From positions 1-45,156 of the forward strand of contig JAJYZY010000002.1 in the NCBI GenBank assembly GCA_021799715.1: a stretch of DNA of 45,156 bases, read 5' to 3'. The notes under the pieces are model-generated. The model made no database searches. It was not told where the DNA came from and worked only from the letters and a program-made list of their open reading frames with translations. Numbering within the stretch: position 1 is the first letter of the stretch; the number at the start of each line of letters is the position of its first letter. Shown here piece by piece: positions 25,406 to 35,013 of this stretch. A program made the translations under genes and the position numbers. The DNA comes from Planctomycetota bacterium. Its GTDB lineage: Bacteria > Planctomycetota > Phycisphaerae > WQYP01.

Positions 25406-26386
25406 CTAACCGAATTTTCCCACATCCGGCAACCGCAGGCGCGGCAAAGCATGCTCAATTTCCAGCCGCCGCGGCTCCAGCCAGAGCGGCAGCATTAATT
25501 TTCTCCCCAGTTCTTCCGCCGGTTGATCCGCCGTGAAGCCCGGATTGGACGTCGCAATTTCAAACAGCACCCCACCGGGTTCCCGGAAATAAATGGAATG
25601 AAAATATTGTCGATCCATCACCGGCGAGACGTGGATTCCCAAGCCGGCGATCGATTGGTGCCAGGAGACATGCTGCGCATCATCCGGTGTACGAAAGGCG
25701 ACATGATGCACCACGCCGGCACCGAGAGTGCCGTGCCGAATTTCCGATTCCTGCACAACGTCAATAAGAGTTCCCGGCCCGAGATCAATTGCTCCCGCCC
25801 GAAAGCGGAAGCGGTTATCCTCATCGCCCACCTGTTGGAAGCCCATCACGTCTGTTAATAATTCAACAGTGGATTGTTTTCTGCGTTCGCAAATAGTAAC
25901 GCTGTGCAAGCCCCGGATGGCATGCTCCACCGGAACCGGCCCGGACCGCCATGGCACGGCTGTGGAACCGGGCGGCTGGTTAACGCCGACAAGCTCCACT
26001 GCCATGGAGTCCGGATCATGGACGGCCAGCACGCGTTCGCCAAAGCGATTGTCGGTCAATGCGGCCTCGATGTTATGCGCCGTGAAACGGTTGCACCAAT
26101 AATCGATCGCTTCGGCACAAACGGAAAAAGCTGTCGCGGTAACCTGCGGCGGCCCCACTCGCCCGCGTGCGGCCCCTGGCCAGGCAAAAAACGTCAGAAC
26201 CGTACCGGGGCTGCCGAATTCATCGCCATAATAAAGATGATAACTGGCCGGATCGTCAAAGTTCACCGTCAGTTTTACCAGCCGCAAGGCTAATATTTTG
26301 CAGTAAAAGTCTATATTGCTCTGCGCGTCAGCGGTGATGGCGGTGACATGGTGCAAGCCGCACAATATTCGATTATTCAATTCCAT
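25406..26386 (-). CDS. ring-cleaving dioxygenase, MhqO/MhqA-like VOC protein
   Basis: A 326-residue protein of two vicinal-oxygen-chelate modules. The N-terminal module begins LHHVTAITADAQSNIDFYC and contains NFDDPASYHLYYGDEFGSPG, almost a signature for the MhqO/MhqA group, thought to open hydroquinone or catechol rings or detoxify quinones. The second module starts at about residue 150 (IRGLHSVTI), with metal-ligand candidates in VVHHVAFRTPDD and the glutamate in PGGVLFEIATSNPG. The ATG at 26386 has GGAA 6 nt upstream. It is flanked by a 303 bp gap upstream and by the small membrane protein genes downstream. The natural substrate is unknown. Confidence 0.85.
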   Translation of the reverse strand: MELNNRILCGLHHVTAITADAQSNIDFYCKILALRLVKLTVNFDDPASYHLYYGDEFGSPGTVLTFFAWPGAARGRVGPPQVTATAFSVCAEAIDYWCNRFTAHNIEAALTDNRFGERVLAVHDPDSMAVELVGVNQPPGSTAVPWRSGPVPVEHAIRGLHSVTICERRKQSTVELLTDVMGFQQVGDEDNRFRFRAGAIDLGPGTLIDVVQESEIRHGTLGAGVVHHVAFRTPDDAQHVSWHQSIAGLGIHVSPVMDRQYFHSIYFREPGGVLFEIATSNPGFTADQPAEELGRKLMLPLWLEPRRLEIEHALPRLRLPDVGKFG

Positions 26387-26689
26387 TGATCTTTCCGCCC
26401 TTCATCACAGTTGATAATTTGAACGTCATGGCTATTGGGCTTCTTTGACCGCTCGAGCCAACTGACCGCAGGATTTCGCGGTTGCCCGCGGTAATATCCA
26501 TCACTGAATTATGATAGTATTTGAATGCACGATCTACCAACGGTGCACCCTCCAACGGATTTTTACTGCCTCATACCGAGAAATACCGGCGATAACATCC
26601 GTGCCCGCAGATATTATGGTAACGAATCATCTCAAAACCCAACACGAACTTGCGCATCGACGACATTGCGGCTCACATTGGCGCTCTAT
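26387..26689. other. intergenic region upstream of the dioxygenase gene
   Basis: 303 bp without a credible gene. A 5 bp stem with a GCAA tetraloop (26477-26490, minus strand) and AT-rich sequence near 26505-26525 (including CATAAT on the minus strand) are the only elements seen; neither forms a clear promoter or terminator. Confidence 0.45.
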
Positions 26690-27286
26690 TTACACTTCGC
26701 CATTAAGTTTCATCAAACGCGGACTGGTTTGCAGCATAAGTTGCACACGTTCAAAGTGCGTCAGCCATTCGGCGATATTGGCTTGCAGCAAATCCGCGGG
26801 CGGGCCGAATAATCCGGTGGAACAGGCGGCTCCGTGCATGGCGGCGACCTTGTTTCGGTAGGTGGCCAGGGTACGTTCACCAAAGCGCTCACATTCAAAC
26901 CAATCCTGCGACAGAAATACCAGAACCGGGACGCGGGGGCCGCCGCAGATGGATAATTCATTGGCCAAAACCGTTCCCGCATCATTGGCGGTGGGATCGA
27001 ACTTCTGTCCGCGATGCACAAAACGCAGATCAATAACGTCGGCGGCTTCCGCGATGCGCTGGAAGATGGGACAGGCATTAACACAGTCTCCGCACCATAC
27101 GCCGGTGAGGCAAAGAACATGCATTTTTCGACGAAAGCTTTGCAGCAGTGATTTTTGATCTGCGGTCAGTACCGCGCTGTCATAGATATTTTGCCAGCGC
27201 AACCGCTGCTCCGCAGTGGCAAAGGAATCCAGCAATTGCGCATAGGGCAAGGCATCGTTAAAGGCAGTTTTGAAATTAAATGGCAT
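26690..27286 (-). CDS. thioredoxin-like protein
   Basis: A 198-residue protein with a thioredoxin-like fold after a ~50-residue helical N-terminal segment. The redox motif WCGDC holds C65 and C68, and a cis-proline is likely in GGPRVPVLVF. The sequence resembles a cytoplasmic family often annotated as 'thioredoxin family protein' with no defined partner. No signal peptide is evident. The ATG at 27286 (MPFNFK) has AGGA 10 nt upstream and avoids an 18-residue extension. It lies 67 bp after the amidotransferase gene. A role in disulphide reduction is plausible but not shown. Confidence 0.82.
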   Translation of the reverse strand: MPFNFKTAFNDALPYAQLLDSFATAEQRLRWQNIYDSAVLTADQKSLLQSFRRKMHVLCLTGVWCGDCVNACPIFQRIAEAADVIDLRFVHRGQKFDPTANDAGTVLANELSICGGPRVPVLVFLSQDWFECERFGERTLATYRNKVAAMHGAACSTGLFGPPADLLQANIAEWLTHFERVQLMLQTSPRLMKLNGEV

Positions 27287-27353
27287 AACAGCTTTTTCCT
27301 TATGTGAAGAACGTAAAAATAATCGCGTTGCGGTTATCAAACCAACATTTCGC

Positions 27354-28088
27354 TCATTCCGCGGCCGCGGCGACGAACGCTTGGAATAGTTGCGGGTGCG
27401 GCGGGTCGCGGAGTCCTTCGGCGTGCCATTGCACGCCGATCCAGAATTTCATACTGTCATCTTCAATTGCTTCCACCAGGCCATCTGGACTTACCGCCGA
27501 TGCCCGCAGCGACGCGCCCAGGCGGTCAATGGCCTGCCTGTGCCGACTGTTCACCTTCAACTCGGCGGCGTTGAGTATGGCGTGCAAATGCGATTGCGGC
27601 GCAATAGCGACGCTGTGCCAGGCATTTTTGTCCGTGGTGTTGGCCGGGTTGCCGGCGTGCAAAACGTTTGGATTGCGGCGCAGATCGGGAATGTATTGGT
27701 GCAGTGATCCGCCGCGATGCACGTTCATGGCCTGACAGCCGAAACATATTCCCAGAACCGGTAAATTCCATTTTTGGGCCAATGCGAGCATGGCCAGATC
27801 AAACGCCTGACGCCGCGGATCAAGTCGGCGCGAGGTCACATGCGGAGCCTGGCCGTAAAGGGAGGAATCCAGATCATTGCCGCCCGGAATCAGCAGGCCG
27901 TTGATCGTCCGCATATACGCATCACGCAGAGCGGAATCGCCGGTGTGATGCAGCAGCATGGGCACGCCGCCCGCCATTTCCACCGCCAATGCGTAGGCCG
28001 CGGGCAGTTCATAAACAATTCCCTTGCGTGAGAATTGGTCGGCGTCCTGGGTATCGAGGGATATGCCGATAATCGGGCGGCTGGACAT
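27354..28088 (-). CDS. class I glutamine amidotransferase-like hydrolase (peptidase C26, PuuD-like)
   Basis: A 244-residue member of the gamma-glutamyl-gamma-aminobutyrate hydrolase type. The catalytic triad is complete: nucleophile C115 in GICFGCQAMNV, H222 and E224 in GVQWHAEG. The oxyanion region GLLIPGGNDLD and the substrate loop GGSLHQYIPD are typical of the PuuD group, which cleaves gamma-glutamyl amides. No putrescine pathway genes are nearby, so the substrate cannot be assigned. I use the ATG at 28088, with GGAG 10 nt upstream, because the longer frame to 28151 runs into the upstream gene. It starts 25 bp after the GmhB-fusion stop. Confidence 0.88.
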   Translation of the reverse strand: MSSRPIIGISLDTQDADQFSRKGIVYELPAAYALAVEMAGGVPMLLHHTGDSALRDAYMRTINGLLIPGGNDLDSSLYGQAPHVTSRRLDPRRQAFDLAMLALAQKWNLPVLGICFGCQAMNVHRGGSLHQYIPDLRRNPNVLHAGNPANTTDKNAWHSVAIAPQSHLHAILNAAELKVNSRHRQAIDRLGASLRASAVSPDGLVEAIEDDSMKFWIGVQWHAEGLRDPPHPQLFQAFVAAAAE

Positions 28089-28113
28089 GGGTGGCTGTCT
28101 CCAATTTTTTATT

Positions 28114-29160
28114 TTACTGTTTATTGCGATGCCGCAGGAACAAAGCCACAACCATCACCTGCAGAATCAGGGCACCCGCCATCCATTCCAGCGCGGCCAG
28201 TTGATATAGCACCCGATCATTCCACCAATATGGATTTCGAGCGGTGGCCACGACATGAATTGCCGTTAATCCATCCCAGGCCCCCACCACCAGGCACACC
28301 ACCGCGCCGGCCTGTATGATGGTGGCCAGCAACAGAGACAATGAAAATTCCGGCATATCGCTTTTTCTCTGCGCGGAGCGTAATTGCTGAAGAATATCCT
28401 CCAGCACGGGCTTGATCGGTTCGGATGTGTGGGAAGGCAGTTTTTTTGCAATAGCGGCGGCCAAAGCATCCGCCTCCAAAGATGGCGAATCACCGGCAAT
28501 ATTCGATCCAGCACCGGCGTTGGCGTCATCGGAGCGTAGCGCCGCTTCCGGGGCAATTAACGGCACGGGGGCGGGATCGCGGTTGGGACTGTTGCCTTCA
28601 CGAACAATGATCCGCGCCGCATCAGCCAGGCTTCGAACGATGAAATTGGGAGTTATCGCGGGGGCATTTTCATTGCTTTCCATCTGCTTTTCCGGATCAG
28701 ACAGCAGAATCGTGCGGCACCCCACGGACGCCCCGGCGGCCACATCGCGCGGTTGATCACCGATCATCCAGCACTGGGCGAGGTCGAGATTAAAGTCCTC
28801 TCGCGCGGCTTTGAGCATTCCCGGACTGGGCTTGCGCCATTCATGATCCAATTTATATTCCGGGACAACGGCATCCGGATGATAGGGGCAGTAGTAACTG
28901 GCATCCACATGTGCCCCAGCTTGTTCCTTAAGTTGACGAATCATTTCCTGATTGACTGATTCGACAGCCGCTTCATCAAACATTCCCCGCGCCACACCGC
29001 TTTGGTTGCTTACCACAATGATGCGATAGCCCAGACGCCGCAATGAAGCAATGGCCGCCGCAGCACCCGGCAGCAATTTAACCAGTGATGGATCGCCGAG
29101 GTAGCCGTCATTGGCGATGATGGTATTATCCCTATCCAGAAATACCGCACGTTCAGCCAT
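28114..29160 (-). CDS. gmhB: GmhB-like heptose-bisphosphate phosphatase fused to a membrane anchor
   Basis: The N-terminal ~185 residues are a HAD phosphatase of the GmhB type, which removes the 7-phosphate in ADP-heptose synthesis: D9 and D11 in FLDRDNT, VSNQSGVARG, WRKPSPGM and IGDQPRD. The first zinc-ligand pair is present as CPYHP, but the usual CxC before RKP reads as HEW, so the zinc site is probably altered or absent. After a Pro/Ala-rich linker comes a ~90-residue C-terminal part with two membrane helices (about 275-300 and 320-342), not found in the E. coli enzyme. The gene follows hldE by 82 bp, in keeping with the heptose pathway. Confidence 0.82.
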   Translation of the reverse strand: MAERAVFLDRDNTIIANDGYLGDPSLVKLLPGAAAAIASLRRLGYRIIVVSNQSGVARGMFDEAAVESVNQEMIRQLKEQAGAHVDASYYCPYHPDAVVPEYKLDHEWRKPSPGMLKAAREDFNLDLAQCWMIGDQPRDVAAGASVGCRTILLSDPEKQMESNENAPAITPNFIVRSLADAARIIVREGNSPNRDPAPVPLIAPEAALRSDDANAGAGSNIAGDSPSLEADALAAAIAKKLPSHTSEPIKPVLEDILQQLRSAQRKSDMPEFSLSLLLATIIQAGAVVCLVVGAWDGLTAIHVVATARNPYWWNDRVLYQLAALEWMAGALILQVMVVALFLRHRNKQ

Positions 29161-29242
29161 AGTGTCACACTGCCTTCAGCTGGGACCCATTTATTTTTAT
29201 CCGACAATCTGCCGGCACACGCATCCAACCGTTCATCTCGGA

Positions 29243-30736
29243 TCAGGTGGACGCAGGTCGAGACTTTTCCACGATCCGAGATGTGGAACGGCCTTCCAAA
29301 AAGGGCGCCAGAACCACCTTGCCGCCCGCGGCTTCAACACATTCGCGACCCACAATCGGTTTGTCGCAATAATCCGCGCCTTTAACCAGTATCGCGGGTG
29401 TAATCGCGGAGATCAATTCCAGCGGCGTATCTTCCTGAAACGACGTGACATAACCGACCGACTCCAGTGCCGCGAGAACCGCCATGCGATCCTCAAGTTT
29501 GTTCACAGGCCGACTGGGGCCTTTCAGGCGTCGGACGGACTGATCATCGTTGACCCCCACCACCAGCAAGTCTCCCTGACTGCGCGCAAAACTCAAGTAT
29601 TGCACATGACCGGCGTGGAGAATATCAAATACACCATTGGTGAAGACGATCTTCTGCCCGCCGTGGCGCGAACGCAGTCGCTCCAGCAGACGCGGCAGTG
29701 ATATGATTTTTTGCGCACCGGCCGAATCCATCTGCCGCAATTCGTCTACAATCTCGTCGCGGGAAATCGGAACGCAGCCAAACTTTTCCACTTCCAGACC
29801 ACCGGCAATATTTCCCAGATCCATGGCCATGCTCCATGACGCGCCGTTCGCCCGGGCCATGGCCAGCATTGCCAGCACCATATCTCCGGCTCCGGTTACG
29901 TCATAAACATTGCGCGGACGGGTTGGATGCAGCGCGCCGCGTTGCCCACGTTCCTGACGATACATTCCGTGGCGATCCAGGGTTAATACACATACATCCA
30001 GATGCAATTGTTCCAGCAGCGTTTCCGCCATGCGCGGCGCTTCTTCAACCACATTCTCCATTCGCAATCCAGTGGCGAGTTCCGCCTCGGTACGATTGGG
30101 AGTAATGGCAGTGGCACCATGATATCGGCGATAGTCTTTAATCGCAGCGGGATCCACCAACACTTCCCTGCCTGCGGCGCGGGCCATGGAAATAATTTTT
30201 TGGCACAAGCTGTCAGAAAGCAGGCCCTTGTTGTAGTCTTCAATACACACCAGGTCGCAGGCGGCAATCTGGGCTTCCAAAGCCGCCAGCAGGCGATGTT
30301 CCGCCGCGGCATCAATGGCGGCGAGCGTTTCATGATCCAATCGGAGCATCTGCTGCTGATGCCGATGCTGCGCCAGGCCGATAAATCGGGTCTTGGTTGA
30401 CGTTGGACGATCTTCAACGGCGAGCACCGCATGGGAATCCACCCGGGCCTGGGCGAGCAGATCCCGCAGGGCCGCGCCGGAGGCGTCATTTCCGATGACT
30501 CCGGCCAGCACCGGCACCGCGCCCATGGCGGCTAGAAATACAGCGACATTCGCCGCTCCGCCCACCCGCATTTGCCGATACCGTTCCCGCACCACCGGCA
30601 CAGGAGCTTCGGGGCTTAAACGCTCCGCGTCGCCATACACATATTGATCGAGAATCAGATCGCCGACAATCAAGATGCGCGGCCGCCCGAAGGCTTCAAC
30701 GGATGCAAGTAAATCACCGGACGAATGAATCATCAT
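29243..30736 (-). CDS. hldE: bifunctional heptose-7-phosphate kinase / heptose-1-phosphate adenylyltransferase
   Basis: Performs the first and third steps of ADP-heptose synthesis around the GmhB step. The kinase domain (residues 1-~325) is of the ribokinase type: VGDLILDQYVYGDAERLSPE, the GGAANVA substrate motif and the catalytic DVTGAGDMVL near residue 280. The C-terminal ~150 residues are a cytidylyltransferase-like domain with TNGVFDILHAGHVQYL (HxGH near residue 373) and LVVGVNDDQSV. The 497 residues are close to the usual ~475. Two ATGs (30736, 30733) start the frame without a strong ribosome site; the lpxK stop is only 9 bp upstream, so coupling is likely. Confidence 0.95.
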   Translation of the reverse strand: MMIHSSGDLLASVEAFGRPRILIVGDLILDQYVYGDAERLSPEAPVPVVRERYRQMRVGGAANVAVFLAAMGAVPVLAGVIGNDASGAALRDLLAQARVDSHAVLAVEDRPTSTKTRFIGLAQHRHQQQMLRLDHETLAAIDAAAEHRLLAALEAQIAACDLVCIEDYNKGLLSDSLCQKIISMARAAGREVLVDPAAIKDYRRYHGATAITPNRTEAELATGLRMENVVEEAPRMAETLLEQLHLDVCVLTLDRHGMYRQERGQRGALHPTRPRNVYDVTGAGDMVLAMLAMARANGASWSMAMDLGNIAGGLEVEKFGCVPISRDEIVDELRQMDSAGAQKIISLPRLLERLRSRHGGQKIVFTNGVFDILHAGHVQYLSFARSQGDLLVVGVNDDQSVRRLKGPSRPVNKLEDRMAVLAALESVGYVTSFQEDTPLELISAITPAILVKGADYCDKPIVGRECVEAAGGKVVLAPFLEGRSTSRIVEKSRPAST

Positions 30737-30745
30737 ATTATCACT

Positions 30746-31789
30746 TTACTTTTTGCGGGCAAAATCGGCCAGCGACTGTCGCCATAATTCTCCCGCCACA
30801 CCGGTGATCCGGGCGGCAATGCGAACGTGCCAAAGCGGCACCGGCGCCTTGAATTCCCTCAATTTAACCCAGTCTTTGGATGTTGTTATCCAGGCTGCGG
30901 GCCGTCGCTCAACCGTTAGTTTTAACATTTCCGGAAAATCCAGTTCCGGTTCATAGCGATGGTGGTCATCAAACCAGCAACCGGCGGAAACATCGATTCC
31001 CAAGTCCGCCAGGGTGCGCACAAATCCATCGGGGTTGGCAATACCCGCGAACGCCAGCACACGTTGGCCCCTGACCTGCACCGGATTTCCATTCTGATCA
31101 AAAACGCCGACCACTTCGGTAACCTGCTTGTAAATGCGACGCGGATTCATCCATTGCGTCAATAATCCGGCGGCCAGGTCCGTGAGTTCACTGGAAACCT
31201 GCTCACAGCGCGTGAGTATAATCTGATGCGCCCGTGACAGCGAAGCCGGCCGTTCGCGCCACGAGCCCCGCGGAAACATACCGGGAACGCCCAGAGGACT
31301 TGTGGCATCAATGAGAACAATATCCAGATCACGCCCCAGACGGCGATGTTGAAATCCATCATCCAAAATCAATACATTGGCCTGAAAGCGGGAGATAGCC
31401 TCGCGGCCCCCGGCGATGCGATCCGGATTGATCACCACCGGCACACCCGGACATTCCTGTTCCATTACCATGACTTCATCGGAACGTTCACCTTTTTTTG
31501 CGCCATAACCGCGCGTTAAAATGGCCGGCTTCAACCCCGCTTCTGTAAGACATCTGGCGATCATTATGACCGTCGGGGTTTTCCCGGTTCCGCCGGTGGT
31601 GACATTGCCGACGGAAATAACCGGCACCGGCACCCGGCTGATGCGCTTCCACCCGCGGTCATAGGCAATATTGCGCCAATGCACAATTTGCCCGTAGACA
31701 ATTGCCACAATAGACAGTACCCATCGCAGCGCCGCGGGAATAACTCCCGCCGCCTCACCGGTTATGACACGGGTGTACCATTGCTGCAT
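30746..31789 (-). CDS. lpxK: tetraacyldisaccharide 4'-kinase
   Basis: Inner-membrane-associated kinase that adds the 4'-phosphate to the lipid A disaccharide. The 347 residues include an N-terminal helix (about 22-36), Walker A GNVTTGGTGKT (61-71), ILTRGYG and ILDDGFQHRRLGRDLD, which are LpxK hallmarks. The ATG at 31789 has AGGA 7 nt upstream; a TTG at 31813 overlapping the leuS stop is less likely. It lies 20 bp after leuS and 9 bp before hldE. Together with hldE and gmhB it indicates a lipid A type outer membrane with heptose. Confidence 0.93.
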   Translation of the reverse strand: MQQWYTRVITGEAAGVIPAALRWVLSIVAIVYGQIVHWRNIAYDRGWKRISRVPVPVISVGNVTTGGTGKTPTVIMIARCLTEAGLKPAILTRGYGAKKGERSDEVMVMEQECPGVPVVINPDRIAGGREAISRFQANVLILDDGFQHRRLGRDLDIVLIDATSPLGVPGMFPRGSWRERPASLSRAHQIILTRCEQVSSELTDLAAGLLTQWMNPRRIYKQVTEVVGVFDQNGNPVQVRGQRVLAFAGIANPDGFVRTLADLGIDVSAGCWFDDHHRYEPELDFPEMLKLTVERRPAAWITTSKDWVKLREFKAPVPLWHVRIAARITGVAGELWRQSLADFARKK

Positions 31790-31809
31790 GCACGCGTCCT
31801 GACAAGAGC

Positions 31810-34797
31810 TCAAACCACAAGATTAATCATGCGGCCTTTGATATAGATTTTCTTCTTAATCGTCCGCTGCGCCAAACGGCTGACCACCTGCGCATCGCTC
31901 AGAGCCACATCCAAAACCTGCTCTTCGGTGCAATTACACGCCACGCGCACCCGCCCGATCAACTTGCCGTTGATCTGCACAGGAATATCCAATTCTTCAT
32001 CCACACACAGGGTTTCATCAAATACCGGCCACGTCAGGGTGGAAATGGAATCAGCAGCCTCCGGGCCGACAATTTCATGATACAACTCATCGGCAATATG
32101 GGGGGCGAATGGCTCCAGTAACCGCAACAGGCTCATTGCAGCGTCCATTGAAACAAACGTGAGTTTGGCCAGCGCATTATTAAATTCCATCATCGCGCTG
32201 ATTGCTGTATTGAAAGCCAGCCGTTCAATATCCTGCGTGACTTTGCGAATTAAGCGATGCATGGGCCGGAGAATCGCCGCTGCGTCACGCATCGCCGCTT
32301 CTGATTCGGCATCGGTAAGCGAGCGAGCGCCGCAAGTCCAGCGGCCGTCAGGCTGTTGACGCGCCACGCGCAAGGCACCGTCATCGCCGCCCAGAAGATT
32401 TCGCCATACCCGTTGTAAAAAGCGATAAACACCCTCCACTCCGGTGGTGCTCCAGGGTTTTACCTGTTCCAGCGGCCCCATGAACATTTCGAACAGGCGC
32501 AGCGAGTCAGCTCCGTATTCCGCGATGACATCATCGGGATTGACGACATTGCCGCGGGATTTGCTCATTTTGTATGATCGTGCATCAACCTGAATGCCGG
32601 TATTGGCTTTTAATACAAAGCCTTCACCGCGCTTTTCCACGCTATCGGATTTACACGCTTTCCCGACGACCAAAGCCCCGGTTGACTTCTGCCGGCTGAT
32701 TATCTCCGCTTTGCCATCGGCACCGGTGCGGGTGGAAAATTCCGGCTCAATGTCCGAGGCGGATACCCATTGGCCGTTTTCCAATGCAAAGGCAGTGTAC
32801 TCCGCCTCGCCGAGAATCAGCCCCTGATTAACGAGCTTACGGAAAGGTTCAGGTGAACTGACCAACCCGCGATCAAACAGCACTTTGTGCCAGAACCGTG
32901 AGTACAACAGGTGCAGCACCGCGTGTTCCACACCGCCGATATACAGGTCCACGCCGCCGGCCATCCAATATTTTTCTTTTTCCGGATCACAGAAGGCCTG
33001 CGTATTTTCCGGATCAATATAACGCAGATAATACCAGCATGAACCAGCCCATTGCGGCATGGTATTAAGCTCACGCCGCGCCGGGACAGAACCGGAGGTA
33101 TCCGCGGGCACCACACGCGCCACTGGATTGCCCGGCGGACCGTCCAGTACAACGCGCACCTGATGCCATGCCGCAGCCTTGAATAAAGGCGGCTCCATGG
33201 TTCCGGTGGGTTTGAAATCCTTGACTTCGGGCAAGGTCAGCGGCAATTCTGAATCCGCCAGCGGAACGGTTGAACCATCTTCAAGATGAATCAGTGGGAA
33301 CGGTTCACCCCAATACCGTTGCCGGGAGAACAGCCAGTCACGAATTTTATAATGAATCTGTCGTGTTCCCCTGGATTGTTGCTCCAGAAGCTCACAGATT
33401 CGGGTTTTGGCCTCGGTAGTGGCCAGGCCGTTAAGCTCGGCGGAATTGACCGCGAAACCCGGCGACTCAAAGGGAAGTTTTCCAGCTTCCGGATTATCTG
33501 CCGCCGCGCTGACAACGCGGCGAATGGGCAAATCCATGGCGGTGGCGAAATCAAAATCACGCTGGTCGTGCGCGGGAACTGCCATGATGGCACCGGTGCC
33601 GTAAAGCATTAACACATAATCGGAAATAAATATCGGCACGCGCTGCTGGTTCACAGGATTAATGGCATAGGCACCGGTAAACGCGCCGGTTTTTGCGTTG
33701 TCCTCCTGCCGCTGCCGCTCGGAGCGCGAAGCCGCTGTTTTTTGATATGCCGCAATCGCATCCCGCGGCTGGGCCGAGTTGAATCGCCAGACTTGCGGGA
33801 TTCCCTCCGGCCAGGCTGACGGCACAATGCAATGTTCCGATTTTAAGTCCACCAGCGGATGCTCGGGAGCTAAAACAATGTATGTCGCACCAAACAGCGT
33901 GTCCGGGCGGGTGGTAAAAACCATCACGTCGCCGCGGTCCGCAATGTCAAAACGAACCAGCGCCCCCTCCGATCGGCCGATCCAGTTTCGCTGCATCATT
34001 TTTAATGATTCAGACCAGTCCAACGCATCCAGGCCGTCGAGCAATCGCTGGGCGTACGCGGTGATGCGCAACATCCATTGCCGCATCGGGCGGCGCTCCA
34101 CGGGAAAGCCGCCAACTTCGCTTTTGCCGTCAATCACTTCCTCATTCGCCAGCACGGTACCCAAAGCCTGGCACCAGTTCACGGGGGCTTCGATCTCGTA
34201 GGCCAGGCGATACTGTTCCAGAATCCGCCGTTGCTCCAAGCCGTCCAAATCATTCCAGGTTTTTGCGCCCACTGATTCAGGCAATGCGCGTCGGCCGGAT
34301 TGAAATTCCGCGATGAGTTCCGCAATGGGCCGTCCCTTTTGACGCAGCGGGTCAAACCAGGTGTCGTACAATTGGAGGAATATCCATTGGGTCCAGCGGT
34401 AATAATGCTGATCCGTCGTATTCACTTCGCGCTGCCAATCATAGGAAAATCCGATCGCCTGGAGCTGGGAGCGGAAGCGATCAATATTTTTCCGCGTGAC
34501 CAGGGCAGGATGGGTATCGGTTTTAATGGCATACTGCTCGGCCGGCAGGCCAAATGCGTCCCAGCCCATGGGGTGCAGGACATTAAATCCGGCGGCCCGC
34601 TTATACCGCGCGACAATGTCCGTGGCGGTATAACCTTCGGGATGGCCGACATGCAGCCCCTCACCGGACGGATACGGAAACATATCCAGCACGTAATACT
34701 TCGGTTTAGCCGGATGGATATGCGAAGAGAATATCCGTTTGTCCCGCCAAATTTGCTGCCATTTTTTTTCGATGCTACTGGGGTTATAACCCGCCAT
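31810..34797 (-). CDS. leuS: leucyl-tRNA synthetase
   Basis: Charges tRNA-Leu with leucine. The 995 residues show the class I HVGH motif (49-52) in [17 protein letters not shown], the zinc-region and editing domain, [14 protein letters not shown], and KMSKSRGN near residue 741. Bacterial LeuRS is usually about 860 residues. Extra sequence is visible between [14 protein letters not shown] and KMSKS (about 85 residues, including [18 protein letters not shown]), plus smaller inserts. The ATG at 34797 has GGAG 10 nt upstream; the 20-residue extension to 34857 is not conserved-looking. It heads the lpxK-hldE-gmhB run. Confidence 0.96.
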   Translation of the reverse strand: MAGYNPSSIEKKWQQIWRDKRIFSSHIHPAKPKYYVLDMFPYPSGEGLHVGHPEGYTATDIVARYKRAAGFNVLHPMGWDAFGLPAEQYAIKTDTHPALVTRKNIDRFRSQLQAIGFSYDWQREVNTTDQHYYRWTQWIFLQLYDTWFDPLRQKGRPIAELIAEFQSGRRALPESVGAKTWNDLDGLEQRRILEQYRLAYEIEAPVNWCQALGTVLANEEVIDGKSEVGGFPVERRPMRQWMLRITAYAQRLLDGLDALDWSESLKMMQRNWIGRSEGALVRFDIADRGDVMVFTTRPDTLFGATYIVLAPEHPLVDLKSEHCIVPSAWPEGIPQVWRFNSAQPRDAIAAYQKTAASRSERQRQEDNAKTGAFTGAYAINPVNQQRVPIFISDYVLMLYGTGAIMAVPAHDQRDFDFATAMDLPIRRVVSAAADNPEAGKLPFESPGFAVNSAELNGLATTEAKTRICELLEQQSRGTRQIHYKIRDWLFSRQRYWGEPFPLIHLEDGSTVPLADSELPLTLPEVKDFKPTGTMEPPLFKAAAWHQVRVVLDGPPGNPVARVVPADTSGSVPARRELNTMPQWAGSCWYYLRYIDPENTQAFCDPEKEKYWMAGGVDLYIGGVEHAVLHLLYSRFWHKVLFDRGLVSSPEPFRKLVNQGLILGEAEYTAFALENGQWVSASDIEPEFSTRTGADGKAEIISRQKSTGALVVGKACKSDSVEKRGEGFVLKANTGIQVDARSYKMSKSRGNVVNPDDVIAEYGADSLRLFEMFMGPLEQVKPWSTTGVEGVYRFLQRVWRNLLGGDDGALRVARQQPDGRWTCGARSLTDAESEAAMRDAAAILRPMHRLIRKVTQDIERLAFNTAISAMMEFNNALAKLTFVSMDAAMSLLRLLEPFAPHIADELYHEIVGPEAADSISTLTWPVFDETLCVDEELDIPVQINGKLIGRVRVACNCTEEQVLDVALSDAQVVSRLAQRTIKKKIYIKGRMINLVV

Positions 34798-34828
34798 GAT
34801 TTCCAATCTCCAATTTTGATGTGGACAA

Positions 34829-34857
34829 AGGATACGAAAGCCTGCGCCGGGCCACAA
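34829..34857 (-). promoter_or_regulatory. candidate promoter of leuS
   Basis: TTGTGG (34852-34857) and TATCCT (34829-34834) on the minus strand with a 17 bp spacer. The predicted start near 34822 gives a 25-nt leader. The hexamers are moderate matches. Confidence 0.3.
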
Positions 34858-34919
34858 GTAGCCGGAACAATTGCGGCAAGGAAATCCATCGTGGAAGAGT
34901 CACGCGCTTCTACCTGATA

Positions 34920-34928
34920 TGGTATGAT
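34920..34928 (+). promoter_or_regulatory. candidate extended -10 promoter of mtnP
   Basis: TGG-TATGAT on the plus strand, the same extended -10 form as before csrA (one mismatch to TATAAT). No -35 is evident. The predicted start near 34935 gives a 79-nt leader. Confidence 0.4.
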
Positions 34929-35013
34929 TCAACTGTTTTAATTCTCCGGCGGCACGGGCCGGGCCTGTGCAACCGGATGCCGGACATAAGGGTTGATATA
35001 AAGGTTTCCTCGC

